Assembly (NCBI RefSeq): GCF_003063335.1
Contig: NZ_NERX01000002.1
Coordinates: forward strand, 405,649 to 469,648
Direction: 5' to 3'
DNA length: 64,000 bases
From: Limnohabitans sp. MMS-10A-192
Lineage (GTDB): Bacteria > Pseudomonadota > Gammaproteobacteria > Burkholderiales > Burkholderiaceae_C
The position numbers and the translations under genes are program-made. Below, in pieces: positions 1 to 9,985 of this stretch. How positions within the stretch are numbered: the first letter of the stretch is position 1; each line of letters begins with the position of its first letter. A model generated the notes under the pieces. That model did no database searches. It saw only the letters and a program-made list of their open reading frames with translations, and had not been told where the DNA came from.

Positions 1-852
1 GGCACCATCATTGGCTCGCGCATGGGCAATACCTCGGATGGGCAATCGCATTCGTGCTTGCTCACACATTGGCGCATTGGCCACGACGGTTTTGAGCGCA
101 TGCTGGTGCTGGCCCCCGCTGACACGCCTGAAGGCCGTGCAGGTCGAATTTCCCAGCGTGTGCTTGAGCTCGAAACCTATCGTCTGATGGCGCTGCGTGG
201 TTTGCCGGTGGCCAAACAGCTGTCGCCTGTGCTGGCGCAAGCCGAAGCGCAATTGGCCGACATCACCGCCCGTTTGGAGCGCAAGGAAACTGCCGATCAG
301 GATTTGCTGGACGCGTTGGTGAGCTTGGCCGCCAAAGTGGAGCGCGCGACCGCTGAGCATGGGTACAGATTCTCGGCCACCCGCGCTTATGACGTCCTGG
401 TGCGCGAGCGCATTGCCGAGTTGCGCGAACGACCGTTGCACGGCACACAGACCGTGGGCGAGTTCATGCAGCGGCGTTTGTCGCCAGCCATGGCCACGGT
501 CGCGGCCACGGCACAACGGTTGGCAGCTTTGTCAGAGCGGATTTCCCGCACCAGTGCCTTGTTGCGCACGCGGGTTGACATCGCCACTGAGACCCAAAAC
601 CAACAGTTGCTTGAAAAACTCACCCGGGGGCAGGGTTTGCAACTGAAGCTGCAATCGACGGTTGAGGGCTTGTCGATCGCTGCGATCTCGTATTACGTGG
701 TGAGTTTGTTGTTGTACCTTGCCAAGGCACTCAAATTGGCGGGTGTGCCCATTCAGCCTGAGTTGGCTGCAGGCTTGATGATCCCCTTGGTGCTTTGGCT
801 GGTTTGGACGGTCACGCGCCGCATCCATGCCAAATTACACGCCACGCTTTGA
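1..852 (+). CDS. DUF3422 family membrane protein, C-terminal part
   Basis: The reading frame is open from base 1, so the gene begins upstream of the window and only the last 283 residues are visible. An ATG at 22 is internal, not a credible start. The visible part has a soluble region with long helices rich in Ala, Leu, Glu and Arg (about residues 50-215), then two hydrophobic segments near the C-terminus separated by a short loop, ending in a basic tail. This arrangement, with the stretch GLSIAAISYYVVSLL before the first membrane helix, matches the DUF3422 family of proteobacterial inner-membrane proteins. No biochemical function is established for that family. The stop lies 8 bases before the convergent mnmA stop. 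Confidence 0.8.
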   Translation, partial: GTIIGSRMGNTSDGQSHSCLLTHWRIGHDGFERMLVLAPADTPEGRAGRISQRVLELETYRLMALRGLPVAKQLSPVLAQAEAQLADITARLERKETADQDLLDALVSLAAKVERATAEHGYRFSATRAYDVLVRERIAELRERPLHGTQTVGEFMQRRLSPAMATVAATAQRLAALSERISRTSALLRTRVDIATETQNQQLLEKLTRGQGLQLKLQSTVEGLSIAAISYYVVSLLLYLAKALKLAGVPIQPELAAGLMIPLVLWLVWTVTRRIHAKLHATL

Positions 853-860
853 TGGGTTGA

Positions 861-1997
861 TCAGCCTCGGGCCCTTGTTGCCGCATCGATCACGCCGCCG
901 CCCAGGCAGACATCGCCGTCGTACAACACAGCGCTTTGACCGGGCGTGACGGCCCATTGGGCTTGCGGGAAATGCATCTCGAATGCCGGCGCTGTGGCGC
1001 CGTTGGCGGCTGCGCGCAGTTCGCAAGGCGCATCGGCCTGGCGATAGCGGGTTTTGGCGGCATACAGGCCGGGCGTGGGCTCGATACCGGCGCACCAGCT
1101 GGCGTCTGTGGCCGCCAGGCCTTCGGACAGCAGCCAGGGGTGGTCGTGTCCTTGCACCACCCAGAGGATGTTCTTGTCGAGGTCTTTGCGGGCCACAAAC
1201 CAGGGCGTGTGTTCGCCACCGCCTTTTTGTGCCCCTTTGGCCTTGATGCCGCCGATGCCCAGGCCTTGGCGTTGGCCCAGGGTGTAAAAGCTCAGGCCCA
1301 CGTGCTGGCCGATGGTGCGGCCTGTCGGGTCTTTGATTGGGCCGGGCTCTTTGGAGATGTAGCGGTTGAGAAAGTCGCGAAAAGGCCGCTCGCCGATGAA
1401 GCAGATGCCGGTGGAGTCTTTCTTCTTGGCATTGGGCAGTCCGATCTCTTGCGCAATGCGGCGCACTTCGGTCTTGTGCAGCTCGCCCACCGGGAACAAG
1501 GTCTTGGACAGCTGGGCCTGGTTCAGGCGGTGCAAGAAGTAGCTTTGGTCCTTGGACGGGTCCAGGCCTTTGAGCAGTTCGTGGCGTCCGGTTTGTTCGT
1601 TCAAGCGCACGCGGCAGTAGTGGCCGGTGGCGATCTTTTCGGCACCCAGGCGCATGGCGTGGTCCAGGAAAGACTTGAACTTGATCTCGGCGTTGCACAG
1701 GATGTCGGGGTTGGGGGTACGTCCGGCCTGGTATTCGCGCAAAAACTCGGAAAACACGCGGTCTTTGTACTCGGCTGCAAAATTGACGTGCTCGATCTCG
1801 ATGCCCAGCACATCGGCCACTGCGGCAGCATCGACGAAGTCGATGTTGGATGAGCAATACGCGCTGTCATCGTCATCTTCCCAATTTTTCATGAAGATAC
1901 CGATGACTTCGTACCCCTGCTGTTTGAGCAGGTAGGCGCTGACGGCTGAATCGACGCCGCCGGACAAACCGACGACCACACGAGGAAGTTGTGACAT
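861..1997 (-). CDS. mnmA: tRNA-specific 2-thiouridylase MnmA
   Basis: MnmA makes the 2-thio group of U34 in tRNA-Lys, -Glu and -Gln, using ATP to adenylate the base and sulfur relayed from IscS and the Tus proteins. The protein is 378 residues, the usual length. It shows the PP-loop SGGVDS at residues 12-17, the first catalytic cysteine in [11 protein letters not shown] (Cys101) and the second in [12 protein letters not shown] (Cys199), close to the E. coli positions. I chose the ATG at 1997 ([14 protein letters not shown]) rather than an in-frame start 11 codons upstream, because the family begins a few residues before the PP-loop. Monocistronic here, convergent with the DUF3422 gene and divergent from the transglycosylase. 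Confidence 0.97.
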   Translation of the reverse strand: MSQLPRVVVGLSGGVDSAVSAYLLKQQGYEVIGIFMKNWEDDDDSAYCSSNIDFVDAAAVADVLGIEIEHVNFAAEYKDRVFSEFLREYQAGRTPNPDILCNAEIKFKSFLDHAMRLGAEKIATGHYCRVRLNEQTGRHELLKGLDPSKDQSYFLHRLNQAQLSKTLFPVGELHKTEVRRIAQEIGLPNAKKKDSTGICFIGERPFRDFLNRYISKEPGPIKDPTGRTIGQHVGLSFYTLGQRQGLGIGGIKAKGAQKGGGEHTPWFVARKDLDKNILWVVQGHDHPWLLSEGLAATDASWCAGIEPTPGLYAAKTRYRQADAPCELRAAANGATAPAFEMHFPQAQWAVTPGQSAVLYDGDVCLGGGVIDAATRARG

Positions 1998-2059
1998 GCT
2001 TGGATTATCCCGCGCCTGCGGTGACGGCAAATTTATAATCCTTTTTCTTCATTTATCCG

Positions 2060-2788
2060 ATGTCCAAACCCTGCGCCTGGTGCGCCATCCTCCGAGCCGT
2101 CCTGGGCGATATCGCCCAAGGGCTGTTCCTTGTCACTCACAGTGGTTTGGCCATGGTGGGTTTGGGCGTGGCTGCATGTGTGGTGGCTTTGTGGCTGAAC
2201 ACCGAGTGGCTCCAGGCATCGGAAGAAAAGCTGTTCAACTGGCTGCGGGAGAGGCAGGTGCTGGTCTCTTGGCTGCCCGAAAACGCGGCAGAGCGCGCTA
2301 CCGCTATGAACTTGCGGGATTTGCCGGCCAGTCAAGCGGCGGTGGCCAGTTGGTTGTCCCGTAAATACAAAGTCGCGCCAGAGCCTGTGGCCGCCTTGGT
2401 GGCGGAAGCGCAGGTTCTGGGGCGTCAGTACAAACTGGCCCCTTACCTGATTTTGGGTGTCATGGCCATCGAGTCGAACTTCCACCCATATATCCAAAGC
2501 CAGGTGGGCGCACAGGGGTTGATGCAGGTCATGACCGGCATCCACACCAAACGATACCAGGCCTATGGCGGCAACTTGACGGCGTTTGATCCGCTCACCA
2601 ATATGCGTGTAGGCGTGGCGGTTTTGGCCGACGCCATCAAGCTCAAGGGCGGTTCGGTCGAGGATGGTTTGAAGTTTTATCTGGGTGGTGATGCCGTGTT
2701 TGAAGACGGTGGGTACGTCGCCAAAGTCCGTACAGAGCAGGCTCGGCTCGAACAGGTGGCTGCTGGGGAGCGCGTGCCTTTCCAATGA
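2060..2788 (+). CDS. membrane-anchored lytic transglycosylase (SLT domain)
   Basis: Predicted peptidoglycan lytic transglycosylase of 242 residues. An N-terminal hydrophobic segment (about residues 29-47) should anchor it in the inner membrane with the rest in the periplasm. The SLT fold begins near residue 127: the catalytic glutamate is Glu138 in VMAIESNFHP, followed by the family signature GAQGLMQVM (150-158) and the block NLTAFDPLTNMRVGVAVL. The domain cuts the MurNAc-GlcNAc bond and leaves 1,6-anhydro-MurNAc. The N-terminal CAWCA stretch is not a convincing lipobox. It is divergent from mnmA with a 62-base gap. The exact paralogue cannot be named from sequence alone. Confidence 0.88.
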   Translation: MSKPCAWCAILRAVLGDIAQGLFLVTHSGLAMVGLGVAACVVALWLNTEWLQASEEKLFNWLRERQVLVSWLPENAAERATAMNLRDLPASQAAVASWLSRKYKVAPEPVAALVAEAQVLGRQYKLAPYLILGVMAIESNFHPYIQSQVGAQGLMQVMTGIHTKRYQAYGGNLTAFDPLTNMRVGVAVLADAIKLKGGSVEDGLKFYLGGDAVFEDGGYVAKVRTEQARLEQVAAGERVPFQ

Positions 2789-2800
2789 AGTTGGGTCAGC

Positions 2801-3547
2801 TCAGCCCAAACGGCTGAAAAACACCGCACTCATCACCAGTCCGGTGGTGATCACCAGCCAGCGCACCCAGCGTGCAGGCAGGCGTTTGGCCAGTCGCGCA
2901 CCCGACCAGCCCCCGGCGGTGGCCAGGGCCATCATCCACAAGGCTTGATCCCAGACGATGGCACCCGCCCAAGCGAAAGCGGCCACCGACAGCCAAGACA
3001 AGACAAATGAATTGAGGTTCTTCAGGGCGTTGACCGTGTTCAGGCGTGACTCACCCGTCAAGGTGTAAAGCGCCATCAGCAAGATGCCCAGGCCGCCGTT
3101 GAAGTACCCGCCGTAAATGGACACCAGCAGGAGGCCTGGCAAACGCCACTGCGGATGGCCTAGGCCCGCACCGCGCGATGCGATCATTGGCCCGAGTGCA
3201 AACAGCGCGGTGGCCAGCAACAAAAGCCAAGGCACCAGCCCCGAAAACAAGCGGGCAGGCGTGACCAGCAACAAGGTGGCGCCAATCAGACCGCCGACAG
3301 CCGCGATGATCACCTCGCGTTGCAGCGTGGTGCCCGGGATGGCTTGGAGTTCGGCCTTGAAGCCCAAGGTGCTGCCCAGATAGCCGGGGCTGACGGCTGC
3401 AGCGCTGGTGGCGTTGGCCGCCAAGGGGGGCACACCTGCAAAAACCAGCGCAGGAAAAGTCAAAAAGCTGCCGCCCCCTGCAATGGCGTTCAGGACCCCC
3501 GCGCCAAAGGCGGCGGCGCCTGTCACAAGCCACACGCTGTCCATCAC
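2801..3547 (-). CDS. TSUP-family (TauE/SafE) transporter
   Basis: Multi-span inner-membrane protein of 248 residues with the Gly/Ala-rich helices of the TSUP (TauE/SafE, formerly DUF81) family, including the N-terminal pattern NAIAGGGSFLTFPAL that recurs in both halves of these transporters. Members export small organosulfur or sulfite compounds or organic acids; the substrate here is unknown. Its ATG overlaps the stop of the upstream Nudix gene by 4 bases, so the two are probably translationally coupled. A second in-frame ATG one codon later (3544) is equally possible. It lies 28 kb from the TauD-like gene, so I do not infer a joint pathway. Confidence 0.87.
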   Translation of the reverse strand: MMDSVWLVTGAAAFGAGVLNAIAGGGSFLTFPALVFAGVPPLAANATSAAAVSPGYLGSTLGFKAELQAIPGTTLQREVIIAAVGGLIGATLLLVTPARLFSGLVPWLLLLATALFALGPMIASRGAGLGHPQWRLPGLLLVSIYGGYFNGGLGILLMALYTLTGESRLNTVNALKNLNSFVLSWLSVAAFAWAGAIVWDQALWMMALATAGGWSGARLAKRLPARWVRWLVITTGLVMSAVFFSRLG

Positions 3548-4038
3548 GCCGGGAGAGGGGGTAAAGAGGCCACCGCGGCGTCGGTGTAAATCATGTTCAG
3601 CGGAAAGCGTTGCCCGGCCAGGTGGTCTTCGATGCAGCGCAGAACCAGTGGGCTGCGGTGACGCTCTGCGCTGGCGCGCACTTCGTCGAGCGTCATCCAG
3701 ACCGTGCGCACAATCCCTTCGTCCAAAGACCGGTCTGCTTGCCGCTCACCGATCTCGCCGCAAAACGCCATGCGCAAATAAGTGATGTCTTCTTGCGTGG
3801 CGGGGCGCTGAAACCGGGACAAATACACGCCGACCAAGGCGGTGGGTTTGAATGAGTGGGCCGTTTCTTCGAGCGCTTCTCGGGCGCAGCCCTCGGCAGG
3901 CGATTCGCAAGGGTCGAGGTGCCCGGCGGGGTTGTTCAAGCGCAAGCCATCGCGCGTCTGTTCTTCCACCAAAAGGTAGCGGCCATCTTTCTCGATGATG
4001 GCGGCCACGGTGACATTGGGTTTCCAGCGTGTATCCAT
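3544..4038 (-). CDS. Nudix hydrolase (NudJ-like)
   Basis: Nudix-fold pyrophosphohydrolase of 164 residues. The Nudix box is clear: Gly39, Glu45, then Arg53-Glu54 and Glu57-Glu58 in REALEET; the final glycine of the consensus is replaced by Ala60. The protein resembles the NudJ group (phosphatase/thiamine-pyrophosphate or nucleotide hydrolases) by length and by the opening MDTRWKPNVTVAAI. I chose ATG 4038 rather than the start 11 codons earlier, because homologues begin just before the first beta strand. It is cotranscribed with the TSUP transporter (4-base overlap); in many Comamonadaceae this gene follows mnmA in the tRNA-thiolation neighbourhood, which fits the context here. Confidence 0.88.
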   Translation of the reverse strand: MDTRWKPNVTVAAIIEKDGRYLLVEEQTRDGLRLNNPAGHLDPCESPAEGCAREALEETAHSFKPTALVGVYLSRFQRPATQEDITYLRMAFCGEIGERQADRSLDEGIVRTVWMTLDEVRASAERHRSPLVLRCIEDHLAGQRFPLNMIYTDAAVASLPPLPA

Positions 4039-4181
4039 GCGCTCATTATCGGCGGGGCCGTGCCACGTCATACGGGGGGATAAACCCGATCAAGGGTATG
4101 TAAGTTACAGTTTATATTCAAGCATCGATTGGCGCGGCAAGCCACCAGTCCCACGATTTCACAATTATTTGGAGAACAACC

Positions 4182-5753
4182 ATGCGCATAGGCGTGCCCA
4201 AAGAGATATATCCCGGTGAAAAACGGGTGGCCACGGTCCCCGATGCCGTGACCAAACTGGTCAAACTCGGCTTTGCCGTGGTTGTGGAACAGGGCGCGGG
4301 CGAGCTGGCAGACCTGTCGGATGCGGCCTACGTCGATGCCGGTGCCACCATTGCCCCCAACGCCGCGGCGCTGTGGAGTGGCAGTGACATCGTCTTCAAG
4401 GTGCGTGCCCCCACGGCCGACGAAGTCGCCCTGATGCACGAAGGCCAGACGCTGATTGGCTTCTTGTGGCCCGCTCAAAACCCCGATTTGATGCAGCAGC
4501 TGGCGGCTAAAAAGGTCACCGCGCTGTCGATCGATGCACTGCCCCGTACCCTCAGCCGCGCACAGAAAATGGACGCGTTGACTTCCATGGCTGGCGTCAG
4601 TGGCTACCGCGCTGTGGTGGAGTCTGCCAACGCCTTTGGCCGCTTCTTCAACGGCCAGATCACGGCCGCAGGCAAAGTGCCCCCCGCCAAAGTGTTCATT
4701 GCCGGTGCCGGTGTGGCAGGTTTGGCCGCGATTGGCGCAGCCGCCAGCTTGGGCGCCATCGTGCGCGCTAACGACACCCGCGCCGAAGTGGCCGACCAAG
4801 TCGTCTCGCTGGGCGGTGAGTTCGTCAAGGTGGATTACGAAGAAGAAGGCTCGGGCGGCGGCGGTTACGCCAAGGTCATGAGCGATGGCTTCCAGGCCGC
4901 CCAGCGCGAGATGTACGCCAAGCAGGCCCAAGAGTGCGACATCATCATCACCACCGCGTTGATCCCCGGCAAACCCGCGCCCAAGTTGATCACCGCCGAG
5001 ATGGTCAAGAGCATGAAGCCCGGCAGCGTGATCGTGGACATGGCCGCTGAGCAAGGCGGTAACTGCGAGCTGACCGAACCCGGCAAGGCCGTGGTCAAGC
5101 ACGGCGTGACGATTGTGGGTTACACCGATCTGGCTTCGCGCATGGCGCGCCAGTCGTCTACGCTGTACGGCACCAACTTGTTCCGCCTCACGGAAGAGCT
5201 GTGCAAGACCAAAGACGGCGTGATCAACGTCAACATGGAAGACGACGCCATTCGTGGCCTGACGGTCATCAAGAACGGTGAAATCACCTGGCCTGCGCCG
5301 CCATTGGTGGTGGCCCCCAAGCCCGCCCCCAAACCCGCTGCAGCGCCTGCCGCCAAAAAAGGCCACGGCCATGGCGAGCCATCGGGCCCCATGCCGGTGG
5401 GTCAGTTGCTCATCGTGTCGGCGGTGGCCGCTGTGTTGCTGGTGCTGGTGGGTGCGTATGCACCCGCTGCTTTCCTGTCGCACTTCACGGTGTTTGTGTT
5501 GGCCTGCTTTGTGGGCTACATGGTGGTCTGGAACGTCAAGCCCGCGCTGCACACCCCGCTCATGAGCGTGACCAACGCGATCAGCTCCATCATCGCCATT
5601 GGCGCTTTGGTGCAGATTTCGCCCTTGGCCGCGGCCGGGCGGCCCAACACGCTGATTGGTATTTTGGCTGCTTTGGCGCTGGTGCTGACGGCCATCAACA
5701 TGTTTGGCGGCTTTGCCGTCACCCAGCGCATGCTGGCCATGTTCCGTAAGTAA
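4182..5753 (+). CDS. pntA: NAD(P) transhydrogenase subunit alpha
   Basis: Alpha subunit of the proton-translocating transhydrogenase, which uses the proton gradient to reduce NADP+ with NADH. Its 523 residues equal the full E. coli-type PntA: the NAD(H)-binding dI domain (1-about 380, starting MRIGVPKEI, with the dinucleotide fold at [12 protein letters not shown]), an Ala/Pro/Lys-rich linker ([17 protein letters not shown]), and a C-terminal membrane domain with about four helices. Fused PntA is notable because many relatives split it into PntAA and PntAB. ATG 4182 follows TTTGGAGAACAACC, a good ribosome-binding site. The gene is followed after 57 bases by pntB, with a perfect hairpin in between. 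Confidence 0.97.
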   Translation: MRIGVPKEIYPGEKRVATVPDAVTKLVKLGFAVVVEQGAGELADLSDAAYVDAGATIAPNAAALWSGSDIVFKVRAPTADEVALMHEGQTLIGFLWPAQNPDLMQQLAAKKVTALSIDALPRTLSRAQKMDALTSMAGVSGYRAVVESANAFGRFFNGQITAAGKVPPAKVFIAGAGVAGLAAIGAAASLGAIVRANDTRAEVADQVVSLGGEFVKVDYEEEGSGGGGYAKVMSDGFQAAQREMYAKQAQECDIIITTALIPGKPAPKLITAEMVKSMKPGSVIVDMAAEQGGNCELTEPGKAVVKHGVTIVGYTDLASRMARQSSTLYGTNLFRLTEELCKTKDGVINVNMEDDAIRGLTVIKNGEITWPAPPLVVAPKPAPKPAAAPAAKKGHGHGEPSGPMPVGQLLIVSAVAAVLLVLVGAYAPAAFLSHFTVFVLACFVGYMVVWNVKPALHTPLMSVTNAISSIIAIGALVQISPLAAAGRPNTLIGILAALALVLTAINMFGGFAVTQRMLAMFRK

Positions 5754-5760
5754 TGACTTT

Positions 5761-5786
5761 GGGGACAGATCTTCAGATCTGTCCCC
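5761..5786. repeat. perfect 11-bp inverted repeat between pntA and pntB
   Basis: Bases 5761-5771 (GGGGACAGATC) are exactly complementary to 5776-5786, with the tetraloop TTCA. There is no U-run, so it is unlikely to be an intrinsic terminator. Placed between two cotranscribed subunit genes, it may be a mobile palindromic repeat remnant or an mRNA-processing/stability element. Related GGGG(T/A)CAGAT words recur after kup at 26890-26915. Confidence 0.75.
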
Positions 5787-5810
5787 GACTAATTAATTCA
5801 AGAGACACAT

Positions 5811-7229
5811 ATGACCTCAAGCCTGGCCACGGTCGCCTACATCGGCGCGACCATTCTTTTCATCCTCAGCCTGGGCGGTTTGTCCAACCAGGAAACCGCA
5901 CGGCGCGGCAACCTCTACGGCATGATCGGCATGAGCCTGGCAGTGCTGGCCACCATCTTTGGCCCGCAAGTCACGGCCGAGGGCATCCCCATGATCGTGG
6001 GCTCCGTGCTGGTGGGTGCGCTCATTGGCCTTTACGCCGCGCGCAAAGTGCAGATGACACAAATGCCCGAACTTGTGGCGCTCATGCACAGCATGGTCGG
6101 CATGGCGGCTGCGCTGGTGGGTTATGCCACTTATGTGGACCCCGAAGCTGCCAAGAATCTGGACAGCGCAGCACACGCCATCCACGCCGGTGAAATCTAC
6201 ATCGGCATCTTCATCGGCGCGGTGACCTTCTCCGGTTCGGTGGCGGCGTTTGGCAAGTTGTCCGGTCGCATTGGCGGCAGCCCTTTGTTGCTGCCGGGTC
6301 GTCACTGGCTCAACCTGGTCGGCTTGATCGCGGTGATTTATTTTGGCCGTGAGTTCATGAACGCCCACACGGTGCAAGACGGCATGGTGCCTTTGTTCAT
6401 CATGACCGCCATTGCCTTGCTGTTCGGCATCCACATGGTCATGGCCATTGGCGGCGCTGACATGCCCGTGGTGGTGTCCATGCTCAACAGCTACTCCGGC
6501 TGGGCCGCAGCGGCCACCGGCTTCATGCTGAGCAACGACTTGCTTATCGTGATCGGTGCCTTGGTCGGCTCCAGCGGCGCGATTTTGTCGTACATCATGT
6601 GTAACGCCATGAACCGCAGTTTCATCAGCGTGATCGCCGGGGGCTTTGGCACCACGGCCGCAGCACCCAAGCCGACGGGTGAAGCGGCCGAGCCGCAAGG
6701 TGAAGTCAGCCCCATCTTGGCGGCCGAGACTGCTGAGTTGCTGCGCGACGCAAAAAACGTGATCATCGTCCCCGGCTACGGCATGGCCGTGGCGCAGGCC
6801 CAGCACACGGTGTTTGAAATCACCAAAACATTGCGCGACAAGGGTGTGAACGTGCGCTTTGGTATCCACCCGGTGGCCGGTCGCATGCCAGGTCACATGA
6901 ACGTTTTGTTGGCCGAGGCCAAAGTGCCTTACGACATCGTGTTCGAGATGGACGAGCTCAACGACGACTTCCCTGAGACCGACGTGGCCATCGTGATCGG
7001 TGCCAACGACATCGTGAACCCCGCTGCGCAAGACGACCCGACCAGCCCGATCGCCGGCATGCCGGTGCTCGAAGTCTGGAAGGCCCGCACCAGCATCGTC
7101 ATGAAGCGCTCCATGGCCAGTGGCTACGCCGGCGTGGACAACCCGCTCTTCTACAAAGAAAACAACCGCATGTTGTTTGGCGATGCCAAGAAAATGCTGG
7201 ACGAGGTCTTGGTGGCTTTGAAGTCCTGA
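5811..7229 (+). CDS. pntB: NAD(P) transhydrogenase subunit beta
   Basis: Beta subunit of the proton-translocating transhydrogenase, 472 residues, full length. The first about 275 residues are membrane helices (starting [23 protein letters not shown]), followed by the cytoplasmic NADP(H)-binding dIII domain with the motif [12 protein letters not shown] (about 317-328), then [14 protein letters not shown] and the C-terminal block [20 protein letters not shown]. Together with PntA it should form the inner-membrane enzyme that supplies NADPH. ATG 5811 follows AGAGACAC, a modest ribosome-binding site. Confidence 0.97.
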   Translation: MTSSLATVAYIGATILFILSLGGLSNQETARRGNLYGMIGMSLAVLATIFGPQVTAEGIPMIVGSVLVGALIGLYAARKVQMTQMPELVALMHSMVGMAAALVGYATYVDPEAAKNLDSAAHAIHAGEIYIGIFIGAVTFSGSVAAFGKLSGRIGGSPLLLPGRHWLNLVGLIAVIYFGREFMNAHTVQDGMVPLFIMTAIALLFGIHMVMAIGGADMPVVVSMLNSYSGWAAAATGFMLSNDLLIVIGALVGSSGAILSYIMCNAMNRSFISVIAGGFGTTAAAPKPTGEAAEPQGEVSPILAAETAELLRDAKNVIIVPGYGMAVAQAQHTVFEITKTLRDKGVNVRFGIHPVAGRMPGHMNVLLAEAKVPYDIVFEMDELNDDFPETDVAIVIGANDIVNPAAQDDPTSPIAGMPVLEVWKARTSIVMKRSMASGYAGVDNPLFYKENNRMLFGDAKKMLDEVLVALKS

Positions 7230-7309
7230 GCCTTCGGGAAATCCAGTAGTTTTGTGAGTCAGTTTGCTGTCAGTTGTGAGATAGACTGACCCTTCAAGGA
7301 GAAGCAAAA

Positions 7310-8995
7310 ATGACCACTGACCGCATTTGGTTGAGCAGTTACCCCGAAGGCGTTCCTTCAGACATTGAACCCAGCCAATACAGCTCCCTGGTGGGGCTGA
7401 TGGAGGAGAGCTTTTCACGCTACGCCGATCGCACGGCTTACAGCTTCATGGGCAAGAGCATCGGCTACGCCCAGACCGATACAGAAAGCCAGGCGCTGGC
7501 CGCTTACCTGCAATCGCTGGGGCTGGACAAAGGTGACCGTGTCGCCATCATGATGCCCAATGTGCCGCAATATCCGGTTGCAGTTGCAGCGATTTTGCGT
7601 GCTGGTTTTGTGGTCGTGAACGTCAACCCGCTGTACACCCCACGGGAGTTGGAGCATCAACTGAAGGACTCGGGTGCACGCGCGATCTTCATCATTGAAA
7701 ATTTCGCGTCGACCCTTGAAAAGTGCATTGCCCAAACGCCTGTGCAGCATGTGGTGTTGGCCTCGATGGGGGATCGCCTGGGTTTGATCAAAGGCGCGCT
7801 GGTCAACCACGTGGTGCGCAAAGTCAAAAAGCTGGTGCCTGAGTTCGCCTTGCCCCAAGCGGTTGCTTTCAATCAGGCCCTCTCGCAGGGGCGCAAGATG
7901 CCTTGGCGCAAGCCCGAAATTGGGCCCGATGACATTGCCGTGTTGCAGTACACCGGCGGCACCACCGGTGTGTCCAAAGGTGCGGTTCTTCTGCATCGCA
8001 ATGTGATCGCCAATGTCTTGCAGTCCGAGGCCTGGAACGACCCAGTCATGAAACGTGTACCGGCGAGCGAGCAGCCCACTTCGGTGTGTGCTTTGCCGCT
8101 GTACCACATCTTCGCGTTCACGGTGAACATGATGTTGTCCATGCGGACCGGGGGCAAAACCATTTTGATCCCCAATCCCCGCGATTTGCCTGCCGTGCTC
8201 AAAGAGCTGTCCAAGCACACCTTTCACAGTTTCCCAGCGGTGAACACCTTGTTCAACGGTTTGGCCAACCATCCTGATTTCAACAAAGTCAACTGGTCGA
8301 ACCTCAAGGTTTCGGTGGGCGGGGGCATGGCGGTGACGCCCAATGTGGCCAAACTGTGGCTGGAGAAAACCGGTTGCCCGATTTGCGAAGGCTACGGCTT
8401 GTCCGAAACCAGTCCATCGGCCAGTTGCAATCCGCCTTCCAGCACCGAATTCACAGGCACCATCGGTGTGCCGATTCCCAGCACTTGGATGAAGCTCGTT
8501 GATGACGAGGGGCAAGATGTGACCGAGGTGGGCAAGCCCGGCGAGATCGCGATCAAAGGCCCGCAAGTCATGGCGGGTTATTGGCAGCGGCCCGATGAGA
8601 CGGCCAAGGTGATGATGGCCGATGGGTATTTCAAATCGGGCGATGTGGGCATCGTGGATGCTCGGGGGTTTTTCAAAATCGTGGACCGCAAAAAAGACAT
8701 GATTTTGGTCAGTGGCTTCAACGTTTATCCCAACGAGGTGGAGGAAGTCGCATCGGCTTGCCCTGGCGTTTTGGAGTGCGCGGCCATTGGTGTGGCCGAC
8801 GAAAAAACCGGCGAAGCTGTCAAGTTGGTGGTGGTCCGCAAAGACCCCTCGTTGACCGAGGCGCAGGTTCTGGCTTATTGCCGAGCCAACATGACCGCCT
8901 ACAAGCAGCCTCGCATCGTTGAGTTCCGCGACGAGTTGCCCAAAACACCCGTGGGCAAGATATTGCGCCGCGAGCTGCGCAGCCCGTCAACTTGA
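7310..8995 (+). CDS. fadD: long-chain fatty acid-CoA ligase (FadD-like)
   Basis: AMP-forming acyl-CoA synthetase of 561 residues, the typical length of FadD. The AMP-binding P-loop is YTGGTTGVSKGA (about 221-232), the core motif follows at YGLSETSP, and the C-terminal domain has GYFKSGDVG, the hinge DRKKDMILVSGFNVYP and a C-terminal catalytic lysine region PKTPVGKILRRELR. It activates fatty acids for beta-oxidation or phospholipid use. ATG 7310 is preceded by CAAGGAGAAGCAAAA. The first 35 residues look like the FadD family, but other medium- or long-chain specificities cannot be excluded. A strong terminator follows at 9026-9053. Confidence 0.9.
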   Translation: MTTDRIWLSSYPEGVPSDIEPSQYSSLVGLMEESFSRYADRTAYSFMGKSIGYAQTDTESQALAAYLQSLGLDKGDRVAIMMPNVPQYPVAVAAILRAGFVVVNVNPLYTPRELEHQLKDSGARAIFIIENFASTLEKCIAQTPVQHVVLASMGDRLGLIKGALVNHVVRKVKKLVPEFALPQAVAFNQALSQGRKMPWRKPEIGPDDIAVLQYTGGTTGVSKGAVLLHRNVIANVLQSEAWNDPVMKRVPASEQPTSVCALPLYHIFAFTVNMMLSMRTGGKTILIPNPRDLPAVLKELSKHTFHSFPAVNTLFNGLANHPDFNKVNWSNLKVSVGGGMAVTPNVAKLWLEKTGCPICEGYGLSETSPSASCNPPSSTEFTGTIGVPIPSTWMKLVDDEGQDVTEVGKPGEIAIKGPQVMAGYWQRPDETAKVMMADGYFKSGDVGIVDARGFFKIVDRKKDMILVSGFNVYPNEVEEVASACPGVLECAAIGVADEKTGEAVKLVVVRKDPSLTEAQVLAYCRANMTAYKQPRIVEFRDELPKTPVGKILRRELRSPST

Positions 8996-9025
8996 ATGGG
9001 CGGTGCGTCAGCACCGGTACACTGG

Positions 9026-9053
9026 AAAGCGGCTCAAGATGGGCCGCTTTTTT
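9026..9053 (+). terminator. Rho-independent terminator after fadD
   Basis: Stem AAAGCGGC (9026-9033) pairs with GCCGCTTT (9043-9050), nine-base loop, running into a six-base T tract at 9048-9053. A second small hairpin (CGGTGC/GCACCG) lies at 9001-9016. Confidence 0.85.
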
Positions 9054-9085
9054 CATGCGATTTGAATTTTGACAATGGAGAACCC

Positions 9086-9838
9086 ATGGCAGTGATCGGC
9101 ATCATGAGCGCCATGCACGAGGAGTTGGCTGCTGTGTTGGCGGTCATGCCTGATGAGCAATGCGTGCGCGTGGCAGGCCGCGATTTCTGGGTGGGCCACT
9201 GGCAGGGTCACGATGTGGTGGCGGTGTTGTCACGGATTGGCAAAGTGGCGGCTGCCACCACGGCGACGGTCTTGCTGGAGCGCTTCAAGATTGATGCGCT
9301 GGTGTTCACCGGTGCCGCCGGCGGATTGTCCGCTGAGGCACAAGTGGGTGATGTGGTCGTGGCCAGTGGCTTTGTGCAACACGACATGGATGCTTCACCC
9401 TTGTTCCCCAAGCACGAGGTGCCTTTGTATGGTCGGGCGCGCTTTGACACCGATACAGCTTTGTCGCAGGGCTTGGCGGCCGCAGCAAGACAGGTGCTGT
9501 CAGATCCGGCTCAGCATCTGGGTCCACAGGCCATTGCAGATTTCCATTTGCTCGCGCCACGTGTGCACCGGGGATTGATCGTCAGCGGTGACCGCTTTGT
9601 GTCCACCACAGCTGAGCGTCAAGCCTTGCAGCAAAGCTTGTCGGATGCCTTGGCCGTTGAGATGGAGGGGGCCGCAGTGGCGCAGGTGTGTCTGGACTAT
9701 GGGGTGCCGTTTTCAGCGGTCCGTACCATTTCAGACCGCGCAGACGACGATGCGCACATCGATTTCAGCCGTTTCATCCGTGACGTGGCCAGTCGCTACA
9801 GCTTGGCCATTTTGTCGCAGTGGTTGATGCACCGGTAA
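9086..9838 (+). CDS. mtnN: 5'-methylthioadenosine/S-adenosylhomocysteine nucleosidase
   Basis: Hydrolyses MTA and SAH to adenine and the thioribose, removing inhibitory products of SAM-dependent methylation and polyamine synthesis. 250 residues, slightly longer than the E. coli enzyme. Visible family marks are MAVIGIMSAMHEEL with the catalytic glutamate pair at residues 12-13, GAAGGL, the substrate-binding block VEMEGAAVAQVC and the catalytic aspartate in ISDRADDDAHIDF. ATG 9086 has GGAG five bases upstream; an upstream in-frame ATG at 8996 would put the start within the preceding terminator and is rejected. It is monocistronic and convergent with corA. Confidence 0.95.
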   Translation: MAVIGIMSAMHEELAAVLAVMPDEQCVRVAGRDFWVGHWQGHDVVAVLSRIGKVAAATTATVLLERFKIDALVFTGAAGGLSAEAQVGDVVVASGFVQHDMDASPLFPKHEVPLYGRARFDTDTALSQGLAAAARQVLSDPAQHLGPQAIADFHLLAPRVHRGLIVSGDRFVSTTAERQALQQSLSDALAVEMEGAAVAQVCLDYGVPFSAVRTISDRADDDAHIDFSRFIRDVASRYSLAILSQWLMHR

Positions 9839-9896
9839 TGCCGTAAAGCCTTGAATTGGGGTGCTTGTTCAAAGTGGCAAGATTTGCCCAAAGTTT

Positions 9897-9981
9897 CTTT
9901 CGGTGGGCTGGGCGACGATGTTGAGCCTGCGTCTGAGGACGCCTGGCCCCAGTCCGCTGCAACAAACGCCCACGCCGAAAG
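9897..9981. repeat. stem-loop repeat element, copy 1
   Basis: The outer arms CTTTCGG (9897-9903) and TGGGC (9904-9908) pair with GCCCA (9968-9972) and CCGAAAG (9975-9981), with a two-base bulge. Enclosed is a 24-base core (9915-9938, beginning ACGATGTTGAGCC) that is identical to the loop of the element at 17651-17724. It lies in the convergent gap between mtnN and corA. Confidence 0.65.
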
Positions 9982-9985
9982 CGAC

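Noticed and set aside
2801..3547. Sulfite exporter partner of the TauD-like enzyme
   Set aside because: The TSUP gene lies 31 kb away, coupled to a Nudix gene, so a link with the dioxygenase is not supported by position.
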